Shown here: in pieces, positions 55,108-64,000 of the stretch | Layout of the letters: each line of letters begins with the position of its first letter | Position numbering within the stretch: the first letter of the stretch is position 1 | Origin: Streptomyces sp. NBS 14/10 | GTDB taxonomy: Bacteria; Actinomycetota; Actinomycetes; Streptomycetales; Streptomycetaceae | Reading direction: 5' to 3' | DNA: 64,000 nt | Assembly: GCF_002224125.1 (NCBI RefSeq) | Contig: NZ_NCSM01000022.1 | Location: 638,885 to 702,884, forward strand | The notes under the pieces: model-generated | What the model saw: only the letters and a program-made list of their open reading frames with translations | Told to the model about the DNA's origin: nothing | The model's database searches: none | Translations under genes and position numbers: made by a program

Positions 55108-57065
55108 CCGGGCAGGGTTCGCCCCGGCGCGCCCGGGGCCGCCATGCGGCGGGGCCACCGGTCACATACCGGGGCGCCGCCCCGTCGTACGGGGGCGCTG
55201 ACGCGTCGTACGGGGCCGCCGCCCCGGCCTACGGGGGCGCTGACGCGCCGTACGGGCCCGCCGCCCCCTCGTACGGAGCCGCCGCGCCGCCGTACGGGGC
55301 CGCACCGCCGCCCGCGCCCGTCGCGCCACCGCCACCGCCCGCTCCACCCGCTCCACCACCCGCCGCACCGACCGGCCGCGGCCCCACTGGGCGCGGTGCC
55401 CGGGCGGCCCGCGGTGGCAAGCCCCGCGCGGGTGGCCGTGGCTCCGGCAGGGCCACCGGCGGCATCGATCTGGGCACCGAGATCACCGCCTCGTTCGTCG
55501 TCTTCCTCGTCGCCCTGCCCCTGTGCATCGGCGTCGCCGTCGCCTCCGGCACACCGCCCGAGCTTGGCATCATCTCGGGCGTCGTCGGCGGTCTCGTGGT
55601 GGGTCTGGCCCGGGGCAGCACACTGCAGGTCAGCGGGCCCGCGGCAGGGCTGACCGCGCTGGTCCTGGAGACGGTGACGGAGCACGGCCTGGCCATGCTG
55701 GGGGTGATCGTGCTGGCCTCCGGGGTGCTCCAGATCGTGCTGGGGCTGATCCGCCTCGGCCGGCTGTTCCAGGCGATCTCGGTCGCCATGGTCCAGGGCA
55801 TGCTCGCGGGGATCGGCCTGCCGCTGATGTTCAGCCAGTCGTATCCGCTGGCCGACGCCCGGGCCCCGGGCTCGCCCCTGGAGAACATGGCGGGGTTCCC
55901 CGGGCTGGTCGCCGACACTCTGCGGGACCCGCAGACGATGATCGCGGCCGGGCTCGGCATCGCCACGGTCGTCCTCAGCTTCCTGTGGAAGAAGGTGCCG
56001 GGTCCGGTCGGCAAGGCCCCCGCGGCGCTGGTCGCGGTGGGGGTCGGCATCGCCGTCGCCGCGCTGCCCGGGGTCGAGGTGAAGACGCTGGAGGTGGGCG
56101 ATCTGTTCGCCTCCGTACAGCTGCCGGGGGCGGCGGAGTTCGCGGGGCTGGCGGACGCCGCGGTCCTGGGCACCGTGCTCACCTTCACCATCATCGCGTC
56201 GGCGGAGAGCCTGTTCACCGCCGCCGCGGTCGACCGCATGCACGACGGCGCGCGCACCCGCTACAACTCCGAACTGGTCGCCCAGGGCGTCGGGAACACG
56301 GTGTGCGGGTTCCTCGGCGCGCTCCCGGTGACCGCGGTCGTGGCCCGCAGCTCGGCGAACGTCCAGGCGGGCGCCAGGACCCGGCTCTCCCGTACGCTGC
56401 ACGGCCTGTGGCTGCTGGGCTTCGCGCTGCTGCTGCCGAACGTGCTCGCCCTCATCCCGATCTCGGTCCTCGCGGGCGTCCTGGTCCACAGCGGCTGGAA
56501 GCTGCTCGCCCCGCAGGAGTTCCCGAAGATGTGGCGTCAGGACCGCGGCGAGTTCGTCGTCATGACCCTCACCACGGTCGCCATCGTCGCCACCGCGCTG
56601 CTCGAAGGCGTGCTGATCGGTCTCGCCGCCGGGGTGGTGCTGGCCGCGCTGCGCATGTCGCGCACCCACGTCAAGGAGCACACCGAGGGCGATACGGCCC
56701 ATCTCACCATGGCCGGCAACGCCACCTTCCTGCGCCTTCCCCAGGTGATCGAGGCGCTGGAGGCCGTCGCCGCGTCCGGTAAGCCGCGGATCCGGCTGGA
56801 CCTGACGGGGGTGACGCACCTGGATCACGCCTGCCGCAGTCAGATCGAGGAATTCGTCGCCCAGCAACGGACGTCGGACGCCGTAGCGGTGGAGCTGCTG
56901 ATGCCCGGGGACACGGCGCTCCGGGCCGCGGAACCCGCCCCGGCCGCCGGGCCGGGTCCGGATCCTGTCCCGGGTCCGACGGCGGAGTGGTTCTATCTGG
57001 ACACCCGCCCGGTCGACGAGGTCCGGGCGCCCGGTGCGGCATTTGCTCGGGGCATGCGGTATTGA
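55101..57065 (+). CDS. SulP-family anion transporter with STAS domain and tyrosine-heptad N-terminus
   Basis: 654 aa. Residues about 120-520 form the SulP membrane domain; a C-terminal STAS-like domain (about 535-610, HLTMAGNATFLRLPQVIEAL) follows. The N-terminal 115 residues are soluble and low-complexity, with Tyr at positions 23, 30, 37, 44, 51, 58 and 65, exactly every seventh residue, then a Pro/Ala stretch. GTG at 55101 has GGGAG five bases upstream and overlaps the carbonic anhydrase stop. Co-translation with carbonic anhydrase favours bicarbonate over sulphate as substrate, as in BicA-like systems; this is inferred. Confidence 0.9.
   Translation: MLTGQGSPRRARGRHAAGPPVTYRGAAPSYGGADASYGAAAPAYGGADAPYGPAAPSYGAAAPPYGAAPPPAPVAPPPPPAPPAPPPAAPTGRGPTGRGARAARGGKPRAGGRGSGRATGGIDLGTEITASFVVFLVALPLCIGVAVASGTPPELGIISGVVGGLVVGLARGSTLQVSGPAAGLTALVLETVTEHGLAMLGVIVLASGVLQIVLGLIRLGRLFQAISVAMVQGMLAGIGLPLMFSQSYPLADARAPGSPLENMAGFPGLVADTLRDPQTMIAAGLGIATVVLSFLWKKVPGPVGKAPAALVAVGVGIAVAALPGVEVKTLEVGDLFASVQLPGAAEFAGLADAAVLGTVLTFTIIASAESLFTAAAVDRMHDGARTRYNSELVAQGVGNTVCGFLGALPVTAVVARSSANVQAGARTRLSRTLHGLWLLGFALLLPNVLALIPISVLAGVLVHSGWKLLAPQEFPKMWRQDRGEFVVMTLTTVAIVATALLEGVLIGLAAGVVLAALRMSRTHVKEHTEGDTAHLTMAGNATFLRLPQVIEALEAVAASGKPRIRLDLTGVTHLDHACRSQIEEFVAQQRTSDAVAVELLMPGDTALRAAEPAPAAGPGPDPVPGPTAEWFYLDTRPVDEVRAPGAAFARGMRY
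55167..55295 (+). repeat. 21-nt repeat x6 encoding YG-heptads in SulP
   Basis: Seven tyrosine codons at exact 21-base intervals, with units encoding YGGADAS, YGAAAPA, YGGADAP, YGPAAPS and YGAAAPP. Alternate units resemble each other more than neighbours, suggesting growth by 42-base duplication. Confidence 0.9.
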
Positions 57066-57273
57066 GGGCAAATCAACCGTGAAATCTTACGCTGGGTGAT
57101 CCCTCCCGGCTCCGAATATGGCCGACCACACAACTCGGTCACACGGTTTTCACACGGGGTGTGCGCCGGTGACCCGCGTCCGTCCTGCACACACTCTCCC
57201 GCACCACCGTGCGACACGGTTGACTCGGACTGTCGAAAGTGCACGAAAGCACATTCCGGAAGGGGAACAGTCC

Positions 57274-57531
57274 GTGACCACCGAGCCCGAGCACGCCGCG
57301 TTAGCCGTGGAGCTCGCGGAAATCCGCCGCAGGGTCGATGTCAGCCTGGCCCGTGTCGACGGACAACTCGCCCTGCTCGACCACCGCGGGGAACAGTCCG
57401 AGGAGGATGTGGAGCAACTGGCCGTACGCGTACGGTACTTGGAGCACGGCCGCTGGCCGCTGCCGTCCATCGCCGCGCTCACGGGGGTATGCGCGCTGGT
57501 GCTGGCGCTGTGGCAGGCCGCCGTCCGCTGA
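57274..57531 (+). CDS. small membrane protein with coiled coil
   Basis: 85 aa. A charged helical stretch (residues about 5-55, AVELAEIRRRVDVSLARVDGQL, then EQSEEDVEQLAVRVRYLEHG) with coiled-coil character is followed by one C-terminal membrane helix (SIAALTGVCALVLALWQAAV). Tail-anchored layout. No known domain. GTG at 57274 with GGAAGGGG upstream is chosen; a longer frame from 57118 has atypical composition. Lies 208 bases after SulP; might be co-transcribed, but no evidence. Confidence 0.7.
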   Translation: MTTEPEHAALAVELAEIRRRVDVSLARVDGQLALLDHRGEQSEEDVEQLAVRVRYLEHGRWPLPSIAALTGVCALVLALWQAAVR

Positions 57532-57649
57532 CGCCCGGCCTGGGGGGCACACGGTTGGGGGGCACGCGGTCGGCAGGCCGCCGGCGGGGGCGACGCCGGC
57601 GGTCAGCCGAAGCGGATACGTCAGCGCGGGCGGATGTCAGGCTGATGTG

Positions 57650-58180
57650 TCAGCCCAGGCGTATGTGGTGGAGCAGCAGCAGCGCGGCCGCCATGTTCGC
57701 GGCGGGCACCTCGCCGCGCACCACCATGTCCGGGACGGACTTGAGCGGCACCCAGGCGCGCCGGTCGGATTCGAAGTCGTCCTCCGGCGGCCCGACGTAC
57801 GCGGCCTCCTCCGCCCAGTAGATGTGGTGCCGGGCGTCGGTGAGCCCGTTGGACGGCTCGACGGAGAGCAGATGGCGCAGCGGGCCGGGGCGCCACCCCG
57901 TCTCCTCCTCCATCTCGCGGGCCGCGGCGACCTCGATGTCCTCGCCGTCCTCGACGACGCCGGCCGCCAGCTCCCAGCCCCAGGCGTCGGTGATGAAGCG
58001 GTGCCGCCACAGCAGAAGTACCTCGTTGGCCGCGTTGACGACGGTGGCCACGGCCACGGGGCGCAGCCGGATCAGATAGTGGTCCAGGTGGCGGCCGTCG
58101 GGGAGTCTGACGTCGGCGAGGTTCACCGAGAACCACCGGTTCTCGTACACGGTCCGCTCCCTGAGGTTCTTCCATCGCAC
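57650..58180 (-). CDS. NUDIX hydrolase (ADP-ribose pyrophosphatase-like)
   Basis: 176 aa. The Nudix box is GVVEDGEDIEVAAAREMEEETGW (GX5EX7REUXEEXGU; the REMEEETG core is intact). Likely cleaves a nucleoside diphosphate-linked compound such as ADP-ribose. GTG 58180 has GAAGGTG seven bases upstream. Ends within 120 bases of the convergent small membrane protein. Confidence 0.9.
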   Translation of the reverse strand: MRWKNLRERTVYENRWFSVNLADVRLPDGRHLDHYLIRLRPVAVATVVNAANEVLLLWRHRFITDAWGWELAAGVVEDGEDIEVAAAREMEEETGWRPGPLRHLLSVEPSNGLTDARHHIYWAEEAAYVGPPEDDFESDRRAWVPLKSVPDMVVRGEVPAANMAAALLLLHHIRLG

Positions 58181-58238
58181 TGTCAGCCACCTTCCGCCGC
58201 ACAGTTGGCAAGGCTGTCGACGAGGGCGCGGACCGGAC

Positions 58239-59576
58239 TCAGAGAGGCACGCGCAGCGCCCCGTCGATGAGTTCGGCGGCCTCGGCAGTCGCCGCGCTCC
58301 CGCTCTCGGCGAGGTGTTCCCGCACGGCGCGGAGCCGGTCGCGTAACCGCCTGGACTCCATACCGCGGGCCCGCTCGGTCATTTCCACCGCCGTGGCCAC
58401 CGCCCGGTCCGCGTCGCCCTGTCTCAGCGCGATATGGGTGAGCATGGCGAGCCGGTGCACCCGGCCGCGGTCGTGCGCGGGGGTGCCGACCGCGGCGGCG
58501 GCGTTCTCCAGAGCGCCGCCGAGGTCGCCCAGGCTCAGCAGCGCCTCCGCGACCTGGACGTTGACCAGGCCGGGCTGGACGTAGCCGGTCTCGTCGGGCT
58601 CCTGGCCGGGGCGGATCCGGTCGGCGGCGGTCTCGGCGCGCCGGATGCAGGCCAGCGCCCCCGCCCCGTCGCCCAGCCGCGCGTACGCCTTGGCCTGCAT
58701 GGCGTACAGGTCGGAGGCGAGCGCCGGGGTGATATGCGTACCGGACGCGCGCAGCGCCGATTCGGCGAAGGCGACCGCCTGTCGGTACTCCTTCATGAAC
58801 AGGGACTGGTTGACCAGCAGCGCGATGACATACGCGCCGAGCCCGCGGTCGCCGCTGGCCTTGGCCAGCCGCAGGGCCTGGTGGAAGTAGCGCTGGGCCA
58901 GGCCGTGGGCGTCCGAGTCGTAGGCGCAGATACCGGCGATGGCCACCAGGCCGCCGGTCGCCCGGTGCAGCTGGCGGCCGGTGGCGTCGGGGTAGCTGCC
59001 GCGCAGCAGCGGCGCGGCCTCGGCGTTGAGGAAGCCCACGACGCGGGCTCTGGTCGCCACGCCGCCGGCCTTGCGGTACATCTGCTCGTAGTGGGCGCGG
59101 GCGGCGCGGAGCATGTCGATGTCGGACATGCTGACGCGGGTGAGGCCGCGGCGGGAGACGTCCGAGTCCTCCGGCGGGTTCTCCCACTCCCACACCGGGA
59201 TGACGGCGGGGGTACCGGTGACCGCGGGGGCGGCCACGACATGGGGCCGCTGCTGCTCGTCGGAGCGCCACAGCGCGGTGGCGCGCTCGACGAAGCCGGA
59301 CAGCGGGGTGGCGGGGGCGCGCGGGGAGCCGGGGGTGCCGAGGCCGATGTCGTCGAGGGTGAGCGCGCGGTGCAGCCGCTCGCCGAGCACTTCGCAGATG
59401 AGGTCGGGCACTTGGCCGCGGGGGCGCTGGCCCTTCAGCCAGCGGGCGACCGCGGTGTGTTCGTACCGCAGCTTCATACCGCGGGCCCGGCCCGCCTCGT
59501 TGATGTGTGCGGCGAGTCCGGCATGGGAGATCCCGGCCTCGTCGAGTACGGAGTCGAGCAGTGTGTTGGGCTCCAT
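58239..59576 (-). CDS. NsdA-like regulatory protein (HTH plus TPR)
   Basis: 445 aa. An N-terminal helix-turn-helix-like region (GISHAGLAAHINEAGRARGM, then TAVARWLKGQRPRGQVPDLICEVLGERL) is followed by about 300 residues of helical TPR-like repeats (ALRLAKASGDRGLGAYVIALLVN; AKAYARLGDGAGALACIRRAE). This layout matches the NsdA/NsdB group, negative regulators of sporulation and antibiotic production in Streptomyces. AGGAGG five bases before the ATG at 59576. A SpoIIE phosphatase is directly upstream on the same strand, 122 bases away. Confidence 0.82.
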   Translation of the reverse strand: MEPNTLLDSVLDEAGISHAGLAAHINEAGRARGMKLRYEHTAVARWLKGQRPRGQVPDLICEVLGERLHRALTLDDIGLGTPGSPRAPATPLSGFVERATALWRSDEQQRPHVVAAPAVTGTPAVIPVWEWENPPEDSDVSRRGLTRVSMSDIDMLRAARAHYEQMYRKAGGVATRARVVGFLNAEAAPLLRGSYPDATGRQLHRATGGLVAIAGICAYDSDAHGLAQRYFHQALRLAKASGDRGLGAYVIALLVNQSLFMKEYRQAVAFAESALRASGTHITPALASDLYAMQAKAYARLGDGAGALACIRRAETAADRIRPGQEPDETGYVQPGLVNVQVAEALLSLGDLGGALENAAAAVGTPAHDRGRVHRLAMLTHIALRQGDADRAVATAVEMTERARGMESRRLRDRLRAVREHLAESGSAATAEAAELIDGALRVPL

Positions 59577-59698
59577 GACCCCCTCCTGATGCGCCCGCAG
59601 CCGCGTGCCCCGCATGGCCAGCGTAGTGGAGGTCGATTCGCACGGGGTGTGAACCGACCCGGGGTGTGAACTCCCCCAGGGTGCGAACTGACCCGACC

Positions 59699-60901
59699 TC
59701 AGCCGGCCTTCGTCTCGTTGCGCAGTGCCAGCAGGGCGATGTCGTCGGCGAGTCGGCCGCCGGTGTGCCGCAGCACCGCCGACCGCACCCCGTCGACGAC
59801 CGCCGCGGGGACGATCGGGCCGGTGCCCGCGGCCTTGACCAGGGCGGGTCCGAGCTCGAAGAAGGTCCCGTGCGCGTCGCGGGCGTCCTCGGCCCCGTCG
59901 GTGTGCAGGACCAGCGCGTCGCCGGGCTGCAGCGGGGCGCCGCGGGCCACGGGGAGGTCGTCGGGCAGCGGGAAGGGGCCGAGCGGGGGCAGCACTTCGC
60001 CCAGGTCCAGTCGGCGCGCCCGCGCCTCGCCGCCCCGCGCCCGCGCCTCGCCGGTCGTGTCCTCGGAGAGCAGATACGGCCAGGGGTGGCCGCAGTTGAG
60101 GGCGGTGAGCTCGCCGTCGGGGCCCATTTCGAGCAGGAGTACGGTGACGAACTCCTCCGCGACCGGGGTCCTCGGCTCCTCCCCGGCCGGGGTATCGCCC
60201 AGGGCTCGCTCGTGCAGATGGCGCTGAAGCGCGCGGTCCAGGCGGCGCATGACGTCGGTGAGTTCGGGCTCGTCGTGGGCGGCCTCGCGGAAGCTGCCCA
60301 GCACGGCGGCGACGGTGCCGATGGCGCCGACGCCATGGCCGCGCGCATCCCCGATGATCAGCCGGACGCCGTGCGCGGTGGCCAGCACCTCGTACAGATC
60401 GCCGCCGACCGCGGCGCCCCGGCTGGCCGACAGATAGCCGGCCGCCATCTCGATACCGTCCAGGCGGGCCGGCAGCGGCCGCAGCACCGCGTCCTGCGCG
60501 GCGGCGGCCACCGCCCGCAGCTGCTCCAGTTCGCGGACCAGCCGCAGCCTGCGGCCGTTGGTGAGATAGCTGGCGACGACCACGGCGAGGATGGCGCCGC
60601 AGCTGACCAGGCTGGCATGTGATTCCTCCACGTCGCCGTCGGGTTCCAGGGTGCTCGGCGGGCCGAGGGCGAACAGCATGCTCGCGCCGCCGAGCAGCAG
60701 GATGCATCGGCGGCGGCCGCTGCTGGCGCAGGCGATGGCGGGTGCGGCGGCGAGGAGCGGAACCACTTCGGTGTCGTGCGGGGTCAGCAGTTCCCAGCAG
60801 AGGGCGCCGAGCACCCAGAGGCAGGGGATGACCGTGGTGAAGGCCCGCCTGCCCCGTGCACCCGGTACGAACGCGCCGCCGACTGCCCATGTCCCGATCA
60901 T
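59699..60901 (-). CDS. membrane-bound SpoIIE-type PP2C phosphatase
   Basis: 400 aa. About five hydrophobic helices in the first 150 residues, a short coil (LRLVRELEQLRAVAAAAQDAVLRP), then a PPM/SpoIIE domain with the metal motifs AAVGGDLYEVL, LIIGDARGHGVGAIG and DALVLHTDGAEDAR, and DDIALLAL. Probably dephosphorylates an anti-sigma-factor antagonist in response to a membrane signal. ATG 60901 is chosen; an upstream extension of the frame is not membrane-like and has no ribosome site. Neighbour of the NsdA-like gene. Confidence 0.88.
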   Translation of the reverse strand: MIGTWAVGGAFVPGARGRRAFTTVIPCLWVLGALCWELLTPHDTEVVPLLAAAPAIACASSGRRRCILLLGGASMLFALGPPSTLEPDGDVEESHASLVSCGAILAVVVASYLTNGRRLRLVRELEQLRAVAAAAQDAVLRPLPARLDGIEMAAGYLSASRGAAVGGDLYEVLATAHGVRLIIGDARGHGVGAIGTVAAVLGSFREAAHDEPELTDVMRRLDRALQRHLHERALGDTPAGEEPRTPVAEEFVTVLLLEMGPDGELTALNCGHPWPYLLSEDTTGEARARGGEARARRLDLGEVLPPLGPFPLPDDLPVARGAPLQPGDALVLHTDGAEDARDAHGTFFELGPALVKAAGTGPIVPAAVVDGVRSAVLRHTGGRLADDIALLALRNETKAG

Positions 60902-61177
60902 GTGTCGTCCCCCAACGCCGGCCAATGAGGCGGTTGGCCGGGCCCTGGTGGTCGGTGCTGCGCGGGCCGTGCGACCGGGACGATTCTTTCGACAGCTTCT
61001 GTCAAAATGAGTAGTCGGACTCCGATTCTCACCTGATCGGGTGAGTTGTTCTTCGCCAGGTTGCCGAACGCCACGCCGAAGCAGCGACAAACGGTCCCCT
61101 CAACGCGGTGGGGGCGCACCCCGTTTACGGGATGCGCCCCCACCAGCACTCAGGCGAAGAACACTCAGGCGAAGCCG
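60902..61177. other. intergenic region between SpoIIE phosphatase and pheT
   Basis: Holds the pheT 3' hairpin (61108-61145) and, near 61000, an AT-richer patch (TTTCGACAGCTTCTGTCAAAATGAG), which contains a CGACAGCTTCTGTCA near-palindrome and could carry the leftward promoter of the phosphatase gene. No gene is seen. Confidence 0.5.
61108..61145 (-). terminator. hairpin after pheST
   Basis: GGTGGGGGCGCA (61108-61119) pairs perfectly with TGCGCCCCCACC (61134-61145). After one mismatch, CCCG pairs with CGGG around a TTTA loop. No T-run follows, so it is a strong hairpin without the classic tail. Confidence 0.65.
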
Positions 61178-63702
61178 TCAGGCGCCGCGCAGCACCGCCC
61201 CGGTGCGCTCGACCGCCGCCGCGATCGCCGCGTCACGGGCCGCCGAGGCCTCCTCGGCCGTCAGCGTACGGTCGGAGGCGCGGAAGCGGAGGGCGTAGGC
61301 CAGGGACTTCTTGCCCTCGCCCAGCTGCTCGCCGGTGAAGACGTCGAACAGCCGCAGCGATTCGAGGAGTTCACCCGCGCCGGCCCGCAGCGCCGCCTCG
61401 ACATCGGCCGCGGCGACCGACGCGTCGACGACGAGCGCGACGTCCTGGGTGGCCACCGGGAAGGTGGACACATGCGGCGCCTGGACCGGGCCCGGAGCCG
61501 CCCGCTCCAGGCGGTCGAGCTCGATCTCCATGGCGCAGGTGCGCTCGGGCAGGCCGAGGGCCTTGGTGACCCGGGGGTGCAGCTCACCGGCGTTGCCCAC
61601 AAGGATCTCCTGGCCGTCGACGACGGCCAGGAGCGCGGCACAGCGGCCGGGGTGCCAGGGGTCCTGCTGGTCCTGGCGGACGATCAGCTCAACGCCCGCC
61701 GCACGGGCCACGATCCGCCCCGCCTCGACCGCGTCGGCCCAGCTCACCGGGGTGTCCTTGCCCCACCAGCCGGACTGCTCACGGGCGCCCGCGAGCACGA
61801 CGGCGGCGCGCCGCGGCTGGCTGGGCAGCGCGGCGTTCAGCTCGGCGATCTCCTCGTCCGACGGACGGTGGTCGACGGGAAGGCTGATCGCCGGGGGCTC
61901 GTCGCCGGTGGCGCGGAAGACCAGACCCGTCTCGAACAGCGCGAGGTCGTGCGTCCCGCGGCCGTCGTTGCGCCGCAGCGCGGCGAGCAGCCCCGGCAGC
62001 ATGGTGGTGCGCAGCGCCGGCTCGGCGTCGGAGAGCGGGTTGACCAGGCGGACCAGATCGCGCCGCGGATCGTCCGCGGCCAGGCCCAGCTGGTCGAGCA
62101 CTTCCTCGCCGATGAACGGGTAGTTCAGGGCCTCCACATAGCCGGCGCCGGCCAGCGCCCGGCCGACCCGGCGGTGCAGCCGCTGGCGCTCGGTCAGCCC
62201 GCGGCCGGCCGGCGGCCGGGGCAGGGTCGAGGGCAGGTTCTCATAGCCCTCCAGCCGGATGACCTCCTCGGCGAGGTCGTTGGGGTCCCGCAGATCGGGC
62301 CGCCAGCTGGGGACGGTCACGGTGAGGGTGTCGGCGCCGTAGACGTCGCAGCCGACCTGCTGGAGCCGGCGCACCACGGTCTCCCGGCCGTAGGCGAGGC
62401 CCGCGACCTTGTCCGGGTGGTCGGCGGCCACCTTGATCGTATGGGGTGCGCTGGGCGCGACGATCTCGGTGACGCCCGCCTCGGCGGTACCGCCCGCCAG
62501 CAGCACCAGCAGGTCCACGGTGCGCTGCGCGGCCGCCGAGGCGGCCTCGGGGTCGACGCCGCGCTCGAAGCGCCGGGACGCCTCGGAGGACAACTTGTGG
62601 CGGCGCGCCGTACGGGCGATGGAGACCGCGTCGAAGTGCGCGGCCTCGATGACCACGTCGGTGGTGCCCTGCACGGCGCCGGTCTCGGGGTCGGTCACGG
62701 CGTCGGCGATCTCGGTGTTGGCACCGCCCATGACGCCGGCGAGCCCGATCGGGCCGTTGTCGTCGGTGATCACCAGGTCCTCGGCGTCCAGGACGCGCTT
62801 GGTGCCGTCGAGGGTGGTGAACTTCTCGCCCGGCTCGGCGCGGCGCACGCCGATCGTGCCGCTGACCCGCGACCGGTCGTAGGCGTGCAGCGGCTGCCCG
62901 AGCTCGAGCATCACGTAGTTGGTGATGTCGACGGCGAGCGAGACCGGCCGCATCCCGGCCTTCTGCAGCCGGCGCTGGAGCCAGATCGGGGAGTGCGCCT
63001 CGGGGTCGAGCCCGGTGACGGTACGCGCGGTGAAGCGGTCGCAGCCGATCCGGTCGGCGACCTGGACCGGATAGCCGTGCGCGTTGGGCGCGGGCACGTC
63101 CAGCAGCGCCGGGTCGCGGAGCGGCAGCCCGTACGCGGTGGCGACCTCGCGGGCGATACCGCGCAGCGACAGGCAGTAGCCGCGGTCGGGGGTGACGGCG
63201 ATGTCCAGGACCTCGTCGACGAGCTCGAGCGGCTCGATCGCGTCGGTGCCCACCTCGTACTCCGGGGGCAGCACGATGATGCCCTCGTGGTCGTCGGACA
63301 TGCCGAGCTCGGCAGCCGAGCAGATCATGCCCTCGGAGACCTTGCCGTACGTCTTGCGCGCCGAGATCGCGAAGCCGCCGGGCAGCACCGCGCCGGGCAG
63401 GACGACGACGACCTTGTCGCCGACGGCGAAGTTGATCGCGCCACAGATGATGTTCTGCGGCTCTCCCGTGCCGTTCGCCTGGCCCACATCCACCTGGCAG
63501 TAGCGGATGGGCTTCTTGAAGCCCTCCAGCGTCTCGATCGCCAGCACCCGGCCGACCACCAGGGGGCCCTTGAGCCCGGCGCCGAGCTGCTCGACGGTCT
63601 CGACCTCGAGCCCGGCCGAGACGAGTTTGGCCTGCACGTCGCGGCCGGTCTCACCGGCCGGCAGGTCGACGTACTCCCGCAGCCAAGAAAGCGGGACCCG
63701 CA

Positions 63703-63703
<1 letters not shown>
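61178..63703 (-). CDS. pheT: phenylalanyl-tRNA synthetase beta subunit
   Basis: 841 aa, usual length. [17 protein letters not shown] is the classic PheT start. Order: an EMAP-like tRNA-binding domain (about 40-160), B3/B4 editing domain, B5 domain, catalytic-like core, and C-terminal ferredoxin-fold anticodon-binding domain ([19 protein letters not shown]). Forms the alpha2-beta2 enzyme with PheS. ATG 63703 shares one base with the pheS stop (TGATG). The last genes before a strong hairpin. Confidence 0.97.

Positions 63704-64000
<297 letters not shown>

Noticed and set aside
57118..57273. 52-codon N-terminal extension of the small coiled-coil protein
   Set aside because: The extension is not coding-like, whereas GTG at 57274 has a good GGAAGGGG ribosome site.

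Overview
The window reads as chromosomal DNA of a Streptomyces or close relative. GC is very high (about 72% by eye), GTG and TTG starts are common, and AGGAGG-type ribosome sites and four-base start/stop overlaps recur. Gene families include NsdA-like and SpoIIE-type regulators, a CebR-type operator, an argCJBDR operon and a monomeric isocitrate dehydrogenase. I found 56 protein genes, two of them cut by the window edges (argH at the left, pheS at the right). No rRNA, tRNA, CRISPR array, transposase or phage gene was seen.

Layout. 1-1.7 kb: argG-argH, with an ArgR-type box over the argG promoter. 1.9-4.6 kb: a diheme ferric-reductase-like membrane flavoprotein, an exported FMN-binding protein and ApbE, which together look like an extracytoplasmic electron-transfer unit. 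4.6-6.8 kb: DUF488, a PPOX-fold protein and a BASS-family transporter. 6.8-14.4 kb: a six-gene operon (two permeases, ATPase, binding protein, nucleoside hydrolase, adenine deaminase) opposite a LacI regulator, with a tandem palindromic operator between them; this looks like purine-nucleoside uptake and salvage. 14.4-19.4 kb: argCJBDR. 19.5-25.5 kb: icd, an orphan KAS II, an unknown protein and a cysteine-synthase-like PLP enzyme. 25.5-32.3 kb: GH51 arabinofuranosidase, a CUT1-type sugar importer without its own ATPase, and a LacI regulator. 32.4-40 kb: an FUSC transporter with an unusual internal segment, a histidine-phosphatase-like protein without its catalytic histidines, a GlxA/DJ-1 gene pair, and a FecB/FecCD/ATPase metal-chelate importer. 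40.3-45.4 kb: KhtTU-like antiporter, GNAT, and a divergent MocR/EamA pair. 45.4-49.3 kb: two secreted glycosidases, the GH74 xyloglucanase preceded by a perfect CebR box. 49.5-51.8 kb: hydroxybutyryl-CoA dehydrogenase and a flavin monooxygenase. 51.9-57.5 kb: a two-component system opposite carbonic anhydrase and SulP, a candidate bicarbonate module. 57.6-64 kb: NUDIX, NsdA-like regulator, SpoIIE phosphatase and pheST.

A theme across the window is short tandem duplication with a period that is a multiple of three, concentrated at gene ends. Fifteen-base units carrying stop codons follow argG and the KAS gene. Fifteen-base units carrying start codons open the FecCD permease. A perfect 15-base duplication lies just after the GH74 start codon. 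Larger heptad and Pro-rich repeats lie in SulP and the response regulator.
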